A stretch of DNA of 5,243 bases from Thermoanaerobaculia bacterium (GTDB lineage Bacteria; Acidobacteriota; Thermoanaerobaculia; Gp7-AA8), in NCBI GenBank assembly GCA_023700825.1, contig JAMPYE010000347.1:1-5243 (forward strand), read 5' to 3'. Shown in pieces: positions 1 to 5,145 of this stretch. Both the position numbers and the translations under genes were made by a program. Within the stretch, counting starts at the first letter, position 1; every line of letters starts with the position of its first letter. Under the pieces are notes generated by a model. That model had not been told where the DNA came from. It searched no databases and saw nothing but the letters and a program-made list of their open reading frames with translations.

Positions 1-371
1 AGCTCCTCCGCTTCGATCGTCTGCCCCGGCAGGAGGTCAAGTTCTCCCGCGGGAACATCTACATCCGCGACCGTAACCGCTGCCAGTACTGCGGGCGCAA
101 GTTCTCGACCTCGGAGCTCTCTCTCGATCACGTCATCCCGATCTCCCGCGGTGGCCGTTCGACCTGGGAAAACGTCGTCTGCGCCTGCCTGGGTTGCAAC
201 GTGCGGAAGGGAAACAAGCTCGTCGCCGAGAGCGGAATGGATCTGATTCGCCAGCCCGTCCGTCCGAAGTGGCATCCCCTTCACCGGTTGCAGGGGCGCT
301 CGTTCCCCGAGATCTGGAAGAACTTCGTCGACGTCGCCTACTGGAACGTCGCCCTCGACCAGAACGAGTAG
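1..371 (+). CDS. HNH endonuclease, 5'-truncated by the window edge
   Basis: The first complete codon is at base 3 and the stop is TAG at 369-371, giving 122 visible residues. The reading contains a full HNH core with two zinc-type cysteine pairs. The first is CQYC (residues 27-30 of the visible part), followed by LDHVIP with the Asp-His pair (42-43) and SRGG (48-51). Then come the Asn of ENVV (57) and the second pair CLGCN (62-66), followed by RKGNK. Family knowledge: this ββα-metal fold is a metal-dependent nuclease in which the His activates water. The C-terminal part (PKWHPL, then a tail with FVDVAYWN) resembles a widespread group of small stand-alone bacterial HNH proteins of unknown physiological role, so the C-terminus looks complete. 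The start codon lies upstream of the window. No restriction methylase or phage gene is visible beside it, and it is separated from ffh by about 300 bp, so it is probably not part of the downstream operon. Confidence 0.9.
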   Translation, partial: LLRFDRLPRQEVKFSRGNIYIRDRNRCQYCGRKFSTSELSLDHVIPISRGGRSTWENVVCACLGCNVRKGNKLVAESGMDLIRQPVRPKWHPLHRLQGRSFPEIWKNFVDVAYWNVALDQNE

Positions 372-432
372 CCGTCCTGCGGGCGGAATCGAGAACCGAG
401 AGGGTGAAAGGCGGGGCGGTGCCCGAAGCACG

Positions 433-474
433 ATTCTCCATTGCTCATTCTCCATTCGACATTCTTCGTTTCGG
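433..474 (+). repeat. 14-nt periodic ATTCTCCATT repeat
   Basis: ATTCTCCATT occurs exactly at 433-442 and again at 447-456, a 14-nt period. The 14-nt units 433-446 and 447-460 agree at 11 of 14 positions. A degenerate third unit (461-474, ATTCTTCGTTTCGG) shares 8 of 14 with the second. The array overlaps the left arm of the inverted repeat, so that element was probably built from a shorter tandem motif. It is too short in period, and lacks spacers, to be a CRISPR array. Confidence 0.6.
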
Positions 475-524
475 CTTCTCTGCATCTTCCAGGGCCGCAA
501 TGTCGATTGGAGAATGAGGAATGG
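438..524. repeat. Imperfect 26-bp inverted repeat with 35-nt loop
   Basis: The left arm (438-463, starting CCATTGCTCATTCTCC) is the reverse complement of the right arm (499-524, ending GGAATGG) at 24 of 26 positions. The mismatches are 443/519 and 455/507. The transcript could form a long hairpin around a 35-nt loop (464-498). The arms are clearly less GC-rich than the flanking DNA. There is no T-tract after it, so it is not a classical terminator. Its form (long imperfect palindrome, intergenic, unlike its surroundings in composition) suits an interspersed REP-like or MITE-like element. That class is inference, because copy number cannot be seen from one window. Confidence 0.75.
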
Positions 525-625
525 CGGTTCGCCCGAGCCCGAGCCTGGCCGTTTCGTCGCGATCAACCCCGTCCCTTCCCTCGCGCCGGATTTTTTGAGT
601 CCCACGCGTCTGTTTGAGGCACGGC

Positions 626-647
626 CAGCCCCCTCCAGGGTGGGCTG
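626..647 (+). promoter_or_regulatory. Stem-loop in the putative ffh 5' UTR
   Basis: CAGCCCCC (626-633) can pair with GG (639-640) and GGGCTG (642-647), leaving T641 bulged, to give an 8-bp GC-rich stem with a 5-nt loop. It ends 25 nt before the ffh ATG and just upstream of the likely ribosome binding site GAGG (658-661). It has no T-run, so it is more likely a leader structure than a terminator. A short GC-rich stem can arise by chance in DNA of this composition, so its function is unproven. Confidence 0.35.
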
Positions 648-672
648 CGCGACGATCGAGGACGACACGACG

Positions 673-2019
673 ATGTTCGACAACCTGCAGGACAAGATGG
701 ACCGGGTCTTCAAGACCCTGCGCGGCGAGGCAACCCTCAACGAATGGCACATCGACTCCGCGCTGAAAGAGATCCGTGTCGCGCTCCTCGAGGCTGACGT
801 CCACTTCAAGGTCGTCAAGGAGTTCACCGGAAAGGTCCGCGAGCGCGCCGTCGGGCAGGATGTCCTCACGGCCTTCTCGCCGTCGCAGCAGGTCGTCAAG
901 ATCGTTCGCGACGAGCTCCAGGAGCTCCTCGGCGGCAGCCAGGTCGCTCTCGCGATCGTCGGAACGCCCGCGGTCGTCATGATGACGGGTCTCCAGGGAT
1001 CGGGAAAGACGACGACCTCCGGCAAGCTCGCGCTGCACTTGAAATCGCGGGGCAAGAAGCCGCTGCTCGTTCCTTGCGACGTCTACCGTCCCGCCGCGAT
1101 CGACCAACTCAGGATCGTCGCGCGCGAGACGAAGACGCCCTTCTACGAGATCGGCGAGCTCCGCGATCCGATCCGCATTGCGCAGGACGCGCTTCGCGAA
1201 GCGCGCACGATGTTCCACGACGTCGTCATCCTCGACACCGCGGGCCGGCTCCACATCGACGAGGAGCTGATGACGGAGCTCCAGAAGATCAAGGGCGAGG
1301 TTCGCCCGAGCGAGATCCTGTTCGTCGCCGACGCGATGACGGGCCAGGACGCCGTCAAATCGGCACGCGAGTTCGACGAGCGGCTCGGTATCACGGGCAT
1401 CGTGCTCACCAAGCTCGACGGTGACGCGCGCGGCGGTGCCGCCCTGTCGATCAAGTCGGTCGTCAACAAGCCGATCAAGCTCGTCGGCATGGGCGAGAAG
1501 TACGCCGACCTCGAGCTCTTCTACCCCGACCGCATGGCGCAGCGAATCCTCGGCATGGGCGACATGCTCTCGCTCATCGAGAAGGTCGAGGCCGAGGTCG
1601 ACCGCAAGGAAGCCGAGCGCCTCGCAAGCCGCGTCGCCAAAGACAAGTTCACCCTCGAGGACCTTCGCTCCCAGCTCGCGCAGGTCAAGAAGCTCGGCCC
1701 GATGTCCCAGGTCATGAAAATGCTCCCGAACATGGGTGGTCAGAAGATCCGCGAGGAGGACGTCGACGAGACCGCGGTGGTCCGGATGCAGGCGATCCTC
1801 GACTCGATGACGCGCCAGGAGAGGGAGTACCCCCAGATCATCAATGGCGCGCGGAAGAAGCGAATCGCCCGCGGTTCGGGGCGGACCGTGCAGGAAATCA
1901 ATCAGCTCATGAAGCAGTATCTGGCAATGAAGAAGATGATGAAGAGCTTCTCCAAGGGGATGGGCCCGCGGAAGCTGGCGAAGTTCGCCAAGGGGCTCCC
2001 CCCCGATCTTCTCCGTTGA
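673..2019 (+). CDS. ffh: Signal recognition particle GTPase Ffh (SRP54)
   Basis: This 448-residue protein is the usual length for bacterial Ffh. With 4.5S RNA it binds signal sequences emerging from the ribosome and delivers the complex to FtsY at the membrane. The N domain carries ALLEADV (37-43). The G domain follows, with P-loop GLQGSGKTTT (106-115), DVYRPAAIDQL (136-146), DTAGR (188-192), TKLDG (246-250) and the closing-loop motif VGMGEK (271-276). The C-terminal M domain (about 325-448) is methionine-rich and includes LGPMSQVMKMLP (341-352). Its RNA-binding helix-turn-helix contains RKKRIARGSG (394-403). The ATG at 673 is chosen because the family-typical N-terminus MFDNLQDKM begins there and GAGG lies 11 nt upstream. 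The frame stays open to an ATG at 514, but that adds 53 residues with no family match. In the M domain the usual SRR before the RI..GSG motif reads ARK (393-395), a mild conservative variant. Confidence 0.98.
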   Translation: MFDNLQDKMDRVFKTLRGEATLNEWHIDSALKEIRVALLEADVHFKVVKEFTGKVRERAVGQDVLTAFSPSQQVVKIVRDELQELLGGSQVALAIVGTPAVVMMTGLQGSGKTTTSGKLALHLKSRGKKPLLVPCDVYRPAAIDQLRIVARETKTPFYEIGELRDPIRIAQDALREARTMFHDVVILDTAGRLHIDEELMTELQKIKGEVRPSEILFVADAMTGQDAVKSAREFDERLGITGIVLTKLDGDARGGAALSIKSVVNKPIKLVGMGEKYADLELFYPDRMAQRILGMGDMLSLIEKVEAEVDRKEAERLASRVAKDKFTLEDLRSQLAQVKKLGPMSQVMKMLPNMGGQKIREEDVDETAVVRMQAILDSMTRQEREYPQIINGARKKRIARGSGRTVQEINQLMKQYLAMKKMMKSFSKGMGPRKLAKFAKGLPPDLLR

Positions 2020-2054
2020 CGAGCTGCCCGCTTTGCTGAAATAGTGCCGCGGCC

Positions 2055-2142
2055 AGCGTGGTTTCTGGTCATTCGACGCCGCTGGAGGCGTCCGAAGGAC
2101 GAAGTTTCTCCGGCCGGACAGCAGTAGCGAACAGGCCACGCT
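2055..2142 (+). promoter_or_regulatory. Candidate structured leader upstream of rpsP
   Basis: AGCGTGGTTT (2055-2064) can pair with AGGCCACGCT (2133-2142) as a 10-bp closing helix that includes two G-U pairs. The helix ends 3 nt before the rpsP ribosome binding site. Inside it, TTCGACGCC (2072-2080) pairs with GGCGTC (2087-2092) and GAA (2094-2096), with C2093 bulged and a 6-nt loop. A competing short hairpin, GTCC-GAA-GGAC (2090-2100), and a self-complementary TCCGGCCGGA (2109-2118) also occur. The layout resembles the autoregulatory leaders of other ribosomal protein genes. No T-run is present, so translational rather than transcriptional control would be expected. No known RNA family was recognised, and the role is inference. 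Confidence 0.35.
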
Positions 2143-2145
2143 CTC

Positions 2146-2151
2146 AAGGAG
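2146..2151 (+). promoter_or_regulatory. Ribosome binding site of rpsP
   Basis: AAGGAG is a strong Shine-Dalgarno sequence 8 nt before the ATG at 2160. It fixes that start over the in-frame ATG at 2058. Confidence 0.85.
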
Positions 2152-2159
2152 TTATCAGA

Positions 2160-2390
2160 ATGTTGAAGATCCGTCTCCGCCGTTCCGGCTCGACTCACTC
2201 GCCGTTCTACCGTGTGGTGGTGTCCGACTCGCGTCTGACGCCGTCCGCCGCGACGGTCGAGCAGATCGGGCACTACAACCCGACGAAGAACCCGGCCGAG
2301 GTCAAGCTCGACAAGGCTCGCATCGAGTACTGGGTGGGCAAGGGTGCCCAGATGACTCCGACGGTCAAGTCCCTTTTCAAGAAGGCCTGA
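2160..2390 (+). CDS. rpsP: 30S ribosomal protein S16
   Basis: This 76-residue protein is slightly shorter than many S16 proteins (about 80-90 residues) but complete. S16 binds 16S rRNA in the 5'/central region and stabilises early 30S assembly. The N-terminus MLKIRLRRSGS, then SPFYRVVVSDSR (14-25) and the IGHYNP turn (36-41), are the hallmark stretches of the family. The C-terminus (WVGKGAQMTPTVKSLF) is the usual S16 helix. The start is set by the AAGGAG site. It is the first gene of a tight group with khpA, rimM and trmD. The 140-bp gap after ffh contains a possible leader structure, so S16 output may be controlled separately from Ffh. Confidence 0.98.
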   Translation: MLKIRLRRSGSTHSPFYRVVVSDSRLTPSAATVEQIGHYNPTKNPAEVKLDKARIEYWVGKGAQMTPTVKSLFKKA

Positions 2391-2394
2391 GCGG

Positions 2395-2622
2395 ATGAAG
2401 GACCTGGTCGAGTTCATCGCGAAGTCCCTCGTGGACCAACCTGATCAGGTTCGGGTCGACGAGGTGAAGCGCGGTGACACGACCGTGGTCGAGTTGCGCG
2501 TGGCGCCCGACGACCTGGGAAGGGTGATCGGGCGTCAGGGCCGCACGGCCCGCGCGATGCGCAACCTGATCGCCGCCGCCGAGCGTGGCGGCTCGCGCAC
2601 CATCCTCGATATCCTCGACTGA
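2395..2622 (+). CDS. khpA: Small KH-domain RNA-binding protein KhpA
   Basis: This 75-residue protein is a single KH domain. The RNA-contact loop GxxG is GRQG (46-49) within a stretch reading LGRVIGRQGRTARAMR (41-56), the characteristic signature of the KhpA/YlqC family. The N-terminal helix MKDLVEFIAKSLVD and the conserved VVELRVAPDDLGRVIG pattern support this. In Gram-positive bacteria KhpA acts with a partner, KhpB (also called EloR/Jag), in RNA binding and cell-envelope control. The role in this organism is not shown by the sequence. The ATG is 4 nt after the rpsP stop, and the only Shine-Dalgarno-like bases overlap the end of rpsP (AAGG at 2382-2385), so its translation is probably coupled to rpsP. 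A khpA between rpsP and rimM is a known gene order in several phyla. Confidence 0.94.
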   Translation: MKDLVEFIAKSLVDQPDQVRVDEVKRGDTTVVELRVAPDDLGRVIGRQGRTARAMRNLIAAAERGGSRTILDILD

Positions 2623-2635
2623 GCCAGGGGGTCGC

Positions 2636-3241
2636 ATGACTCCGCACAGCGCATCGGGACCTGGTCCGGCTGACCCGGACCGCCTCGTCCTCCTCGGCGT
2701 GATCCGCCGCCCGCACGGCGTGCGCGGCGAGGCGAGCGTCGAGATGTTGACCGATGACCCAGGAAGGCTCTCCGAGCTGGAATCGGTCCTCCTCGTCTCC
2801 CCCCGTCGCGACAAGGTTCTTCCAGCCCGAATCCTCGGCTGCCGCGTCCACAAAGGGCGCGCCCTGGCGCTCTTCGACCTGTTCAAGAGCCCCGAGGAAG
2901 TCGCCGAGTACCGAGATTGGTCAGTGGAGATACCCGAGAGCGAGAGCCGCGACCTCGGCGAGGGCGAGTACTACATCCACGATCTGATCGGGCTCGAAGT
3001 GCGTGACGAGACGGGCCGGTCCATCGGCCGCGTGTCGGAAGCGCTCGAAAGCTCCGTGCAGCTGCTGCTCCGGGTGGACCGGGTTTCCGGCGGGAGCTTC
3101 GAGATGCCATTCGCTGAGGCGTTCGTCAGGAACGTCGATCTCGGGGCGAAGCTGCTCGTGGTCGAGCTTCCGGCAGGGCTCGAGACGTTGAACGACCCGG
3201 AGCCGCCGAAGCCGAAGCAACGGAAGCGCGAGACCTCATGA
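2636..3241 (+). CDS. rimM: Ribosome maturation factor RimM
   Basis: This 201-residue protein helps 30S subunits mature, in particular the head domain around 16S helices 31 and 33b with S19. The N-terminal RimM barrel spans roughly residues 17-100 and starts with LVLLGVIRRPHGVRGE (17-32), the diagnostic motif. The PRC-barrel spans roughly 110-182, with EYYIHDLIGLEV (111-122) and MPFAEAFVRNVDL (157-169). After the barrel there is a proline- and lysine-rich tail of about 18 residues (184-201) without recognisable structure. The ATG at 2636 follows a G-rich AGGGGG site (2626-2631) at close spacing. An in-frame ATG at 2585 lies inside khpA and adds no family sequence. The last codons overlap the trmD start as ATGA, which implies translational coupling with trmD. 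Confidence 0.97.
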   Translation: MTPHSASGPGPADPDRLVLLGVIRRPHGVRGEASVEMLTDDPGRLSELESVLLVSPRRDKVLPARILGCRVHKGRALALFDLFKSPEEVAEYRDWSVEIPESESRDLGEGEYYIHDLIGLEVRDETGRSIGRVSEALESSVQLLLRVDRVSGGSFEMPFAEAFVRNVDLGAKLLVVELPAGLETLNDPEPPKPKQRKRETS

Positions 3242-4005
3242 GCGCGCCGCTTCGCTTCGACGTGTTGACGATCTTCCCGCGAATGTTCGACGCGTTGCTC
3301 GACGAGGGCATCGTCGCGAAGGCGGCGGGCAACGGTGTCCTCGAGATCGAAGTGCGGGACCTGCGCGAGTTCGCGACCGACAAGCACAACTCGACCGACG
3401 ACGAGGCCTACGGCGGCGGGGCGGGGATGGTGATGCTGGCCGAGCCGGTCTTCCGCGCCATCGACACGATCCGGGCGCTCCCGTCGCGCGAAGGCGAGAG
3501 GCCGTGGGTGGTCGAGCTGTCCCCGCAGGGGCGGCTCTTCGACCAGGCGAAGGCGATCGAGCTTTCGGCGCGCGGCTGGGTGGTCCTGCTCTGCGGCCGC
3601 TACGAAGGATTCGACCATCGCGTTCGGGAGGCCGTGGTCGACGAGGAGATCTCGATCGGTGACTTCGTCGTCACGGGAGGGGAGCTCCCGGCGATGATGC
3701 TGATTGATGCGGTCAGCCGGATGGTCGACGGGGTGGTCGGGAAGAGGAATTCTGTGGAGGCAGATTCGTTCTACGAAGGCTTGCTGGACTACCCCCACTA
3801 CACCCGCCCTGCGGAAGTGAGGGGGATGAAGGTACCGGAGGTTCTGATCTCCGGGCACTTCGAGAAGATCCGGCGGTGGCGCAAGGAACAGTCGCTCATC
3901 GCGACGCTCCGGAAGCGGCCTGATCTGCTCCGGGGAGCGCGTCTCGACGATGAGGCGCGCGCGATGCTCGCGGCGATCGAGAAGGCAGAAAGACGCGGCG
4001 AATAG
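3238..4005 (+). CDS. trmD: tRNA (guanine-N1)-methyltransferase TrmD
   Basis: This 255-residue enzyme transfers methyl from S-adenosylmethionine to N1 of G37, next to the anticodon of tRNAs that carry G36, and so prevents +1 frameshifting. It belongs to the SPOUT class and works as a dimer with a trefoil knot that binds SAM. Visible hallmarks are FDVLTIFPRMF (7-17), the DDEAYGGGAGMVM block (54-66) and LSPQG (94-98). The knot motif LLCGRYEGFDHRV (117-129) is followed by ISIGDFVVTGGELPAM (138-153). The GLLDYPHYTRP segment (181-191) contains D184, which aligns with the catalytic Asp of the family by motif position. The C-terminal domain includes IRRWRKEQSL (211-220). The ATG overlaps the rimM stop, and no other start is plausible. 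The length matches the family (about 230-260 residues). Confidence 0.98.
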   Translation: MSAPLRFDVLTIFPRMFDALLDEGIVAKAAGNGVLEIEVRDLREFATDKHNSTDDEAYGGGAGMVMLAEPVFRAIDTIRALPSREGERPWVVELSPQGRLFDQAKAIELSARGWVVLLCGRYEGFDHRVREAVVDEEISIGDFVVTGGELPAMMLIDAVSRMVDGVVGKRNSVEADSFYEGLLDYPHYTRPAEVRGMKVPEVLISGHFEKIRRWRKEQSLIATLRKRPDLLRGARLDDEARAMLAAIEKAERRGE

Positions 4006-4031
4006 GGGAACCCCTTGCCTGACGGCAGGAA

Positions 4032-4057
4032 ATAAGGCATCCTTATCGCCCTTTTTT
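4032..4057 (+). terminator. Weak terminator-like hairpin and T6 run before rplS
   Basis: The perfect 6-bp stem ATAAGG/CCTTAT (4032-4037, 4041-4046) with a 3-nt loop is followed, after CGCCC, by TTTTTT (4052-4057). An alternative fold pairs AAGG (4034-4037) with CCTT (4050-4053). The stem is AT-rich and set 5 nt from the T-run, so it would be a leaky terminator or attenuator at most. The T-run may only be part of the rplS leader. Confidence 0.3.
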
Positions 4058-4069
4058 AGCAGTTGAGTC

Positions 4070-4077
4070 AGGAAGGA
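4070..4077 (+). promoter_or_regulatory. Ribosome binding site of rplS
   Basis: AGGAAGGA contains a good Shine-Dalgarno core, AAGGA (4073-4077), 8 nt before the ATG at 4086. It decides this start over the in-frame ATG at 4098. Confidence 0.8.
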
Positions 4078-4085
4078 TTTACGCC

Positions 4086-4436
4086 ATGGCAGAAATCATG
4101 AAGTTGGTCGAGCAGCAGCAGACGACCCGGGAAATGCCGGACTTCGGACCGGGCGACACGATCAAGGTCCACGTGAAGGTCAAGGAAGGCGACAAAGAGC
4201 GCATCCAGATCTTCCAGGGGATCGTGATCTCGCGCCGCGGCGGCGGCACTCGCGAGATGTTCACGGTACGGAAGGTGTCGAGCGGAGTCGGCGTGGAGAG
4301 GATGTTCCCGCTATACTCGCCGACGATCGACAAGATCGAGGTCCAGCGGCATGGACGGATCCGGCGCGCAAAGCTTTACTACCTCCGTGACCTCAGGGGC
4401 AAGGCTGCCCGCATCGAAGAGAAGCGCAAGTCGTAA
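4086..4436 (+). CDS. rplS: 50S ribosomal protein L19
   Basis: This 116-residue protein has the standard length. L19 sits at the 30S-50S interface of the large subunit and contributes to an intersubunit bridge. The sequence runs through the expected family landmarks: PDFGPGDTIKVHVKVKEG (18-35), RIQIFQGIVISRRGGG (39-54), TVRKVSSGVGVERMFPLYSP (60-79) and IEVQRHGRIRRAKLYYLRDL (84-103). It ends in a basic tail. It follows trmD after 80 nt, a wider gap than the other spacings in the group. It has its own strong ribosome binding site and a possible leader structure, so L19 can plausibly be translated at a higher rate than TrmD. A GC-rich hairpin downstream marks the likely end of the translation-gene transcript. 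Confidence 0.98.
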   Translation: MAEIMKLVEQQQTTREMPDFGPGDTIKVHVKVKEGDKERIQIFQGIVISRRGGGTREMFTVRKVSSGVGVERMFPLYSPTIDKIEVQRHGRIRRAKLYYLRDLRGKAARIEEKRKS

Positions 4437-4448
4437 CGACTCCTCATC

Positions 4449-4485
4449 CGGGGGGCGCAACCGCGCCCCCCGCATACTCTCTTTT
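4449..4485 (+). terminator. Probable intrinsic terminator or attenuator after rplS
   Basis: CGGGGGGCGC (4449-4458) and GCGCCCCCCG (4463-4472) form a perfect 10-bp stem with the tetraloop AACC (4459-4462). The stem begins 13 nt after the rplS stop. The following bases, CATACTCTCTTTT (4473-4485), are pyrimidine-rich but lack an immediate run of T, so termination is probably incomplete. It is the strongest hairpin in the window and lies between the ribosomal genes and rnhB. Confidence 0.7.
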
Positions 4486-4524
4486 CCCGAGCCAGTAAGC
4501 CGAGAGCTCGCGCGCCTTGCCGAA

Positions 4525-5133
4525 ATGGGCGCGCTCGAGCGTGAGCTTCGCGTCGACGGGTTCATGGCGATCGCAGGCACGGACGAGGTCGGTCGCGGCT
4601 GTCTGGCCGGCCCGGTCGTCGCCGCCGCGGTGATCCTCGGAGCCGAATCGGTTCTGCCGCGCCTCGACGACTCGAAGAGGCTGAGCGCGGCCGAGCGGGC
4701 GTCGCTCAGCTGCCGGATCATCGCCTCGGCGCGCGCAGTGGCGGTCGGGGTGGTCGAACCCCCCACGATCGACCGCATCAACATCCTCGTGGCGAGCAAG
4801 ATGGCGATGCGTCACGCCGTCGAAGCACTCGAGCTGAGGCCTGACGCGCTGCTCACCGACGCGGTCTACCTCGACGAGTTGATGATTCCGCAACTACCGA
4901 TCGTCAGGGGGGACTCGCGAAGCGTATCCATCGCTGCGGCGTCAGTGGTCGCAAAGGTCTACCGCGATTCGCTGATGGAGTCGTATCATGCAATCTATCC
5001 ACAGTACGACTTCATCAACAATGTGGGATATGGAACCGCAAACCACTGCAAGGCCCTCGAGGAGTACGGGCCCTCACCGATTCATCGGCGCGGGTTCCGC
5101 GGGGTGATCGATCAGCGCCCGCTGTTCGGGTGA
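4525..5133 (+). CDS. rnhB: Ribonuclease HII
   Basis: From the ATG at 4525 the protein has 202 residues, the normal size for RNase HII. It cuts the RNA strand of RNA-DNA hybrids and starts removal of single ribonucleotides misincorporated in DNA. The active-site block GTDEVGRGCLAGPVVAAAVIL (18-38) supplies D20 and E21. TDAVYL (111-116) gives D112, and the GDSRSVSIAAASVVAKVYRD segment (129-148) gives D130, so the DEDD metal-binding set is complete. DDSKRLS (48-54) and GYGTANH (168-174) followed by YGPSPIHRRGF (181-191) are further signatures. The usual Lys before GYGT is Val (V167). The start is uncertain. ATG 4525 begins a typical N-terminal helix (LERELRVDG), but no good Shine-Dalgarno precedes it. 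ATG 4564 would give the shorter MAIAGTDEVGRG start. Confidence 0.96.
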   Translation: MGALERELRVDGFMAIAGTDEVGRGCLAGPVVAAAVILGAESVLPRLDDSKRLSAAERASLSCRIIASARAVAVGVVEPPTIDRINILVASKMAMRHAVEALELRPDALLTDAVYLDELMIPQLPIVRGDSRSVSIAAASVVAKVYRDSLMESYHAIYPQYDFINNVGYGTANHCKALEEYGPSPIHRRGFRGVIDQRPLFG

Positions 5134-5145
5134 CGGGAATGGGAG

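Larger units (their letters stand above)
372..672. other. Non-coding interval between the HNH gene and ffh
   Basis: No convincing gene was seen in this 301-bp interval. Directly after the HNH stop, CCGTCC (372-377) can pair with GGGCGG (381-386) around a 3-nt loop. No T-run follows, so it is at best a weak terminator. Next come an inverted repeat (438-524) and a short stem-loop (626-647), both listed separately. A T6 run lies at 591-596, preceded only by a weak possible 5-bp stem (558-562 with 581-585). No clear -35/-10 promoter pair was recognised, although ffh most likely needs one here. The ffh frame is open back to an ATG at 514 inside the repeat, but that stretch has no recognisable protein motif. 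Confidence 0.7.
4006..4085 (+). promoter_or_regulatory. rplS leader with competing pairings around the ribosome binding site
   Basis: Two short hairpins are possible: CCTG-ACGG-CAGG (4018-4029) and ATAAGG-CAT-CCTTAT (4032-4046). The same bases can instead pair downstream. CCTGAC (4018-4023) is complementary to GTCAGG (4067-4072), and ATCCTT (4039-4044) to AAGGAT (4073-4078). Together these cover the whole Shine-Dalgarno region AGGAAGGA (4070-4077). CAGGAA is present both in the leader (4026-4031) and at the real site (4069-4074), so the upstream copy mimics the ribosome binding site. The two downstream pairings cross, so together they would form a pseudoknot. The arrangement suits a switch controlling L19 output, but each helix is only 6 bp and could be chance. 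No known L19 leader family was identified with confidence. Confidence 0.35.

Noticed and set aside
433..474. CRISPR-like array
   Set aside because: The units are 14 nt with no spacers and only two good copies, and no cas gene is visible.
194..517. A 107-codon + strand frame overlapping the HNH gene and the inverted repeat
   Set aside because: The arginine-rich sequence is an alternate frame of the HNH gene running into non-coding repeat DNA.
558..596. Possible terminator ending in T6 at 591-596
   Set aside because: The only stem found is 5 bp (558-562 with 581-585) with an 18-nt loop, and it does not abut the T-run.
514..672. In-frame N-terminal extension of ffh starting inside the inverted repeat
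   Set aside because: The 53 added residues match nothing in Ffh proteins, whereas ATG 673 gives the family N-terminus and has a GAGG site.
445..2139. A 564-codon open frame on the - strand opposite ffh
   Set aside because: It mirrors the codon structure of ffh in GC-rich DNA. Its translation is rich in L, R, D and H with no recognised domain, and ffh on the + strand is unmistakable.
2058..2159. In-frame extension of rpsP
   Set aside because: S16 proteins begin at the M(L/V)KIRL motif encoded at 2160, which has AAGGAG 8 nt upstream.
2971..3858. A 295-codon open frame on the - strand opposite rimM and trmD
   Set aside because: It is an antisense shadow of two clear conserved genes with no domain of its own.
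4351..4524. In-frame extension of rnhB into rplS
   Set aside because: It overlaps the end of rplS and the GC hairpin, and it encodes a low-complexity S/R/G-rich stretch unlike RNase HII.
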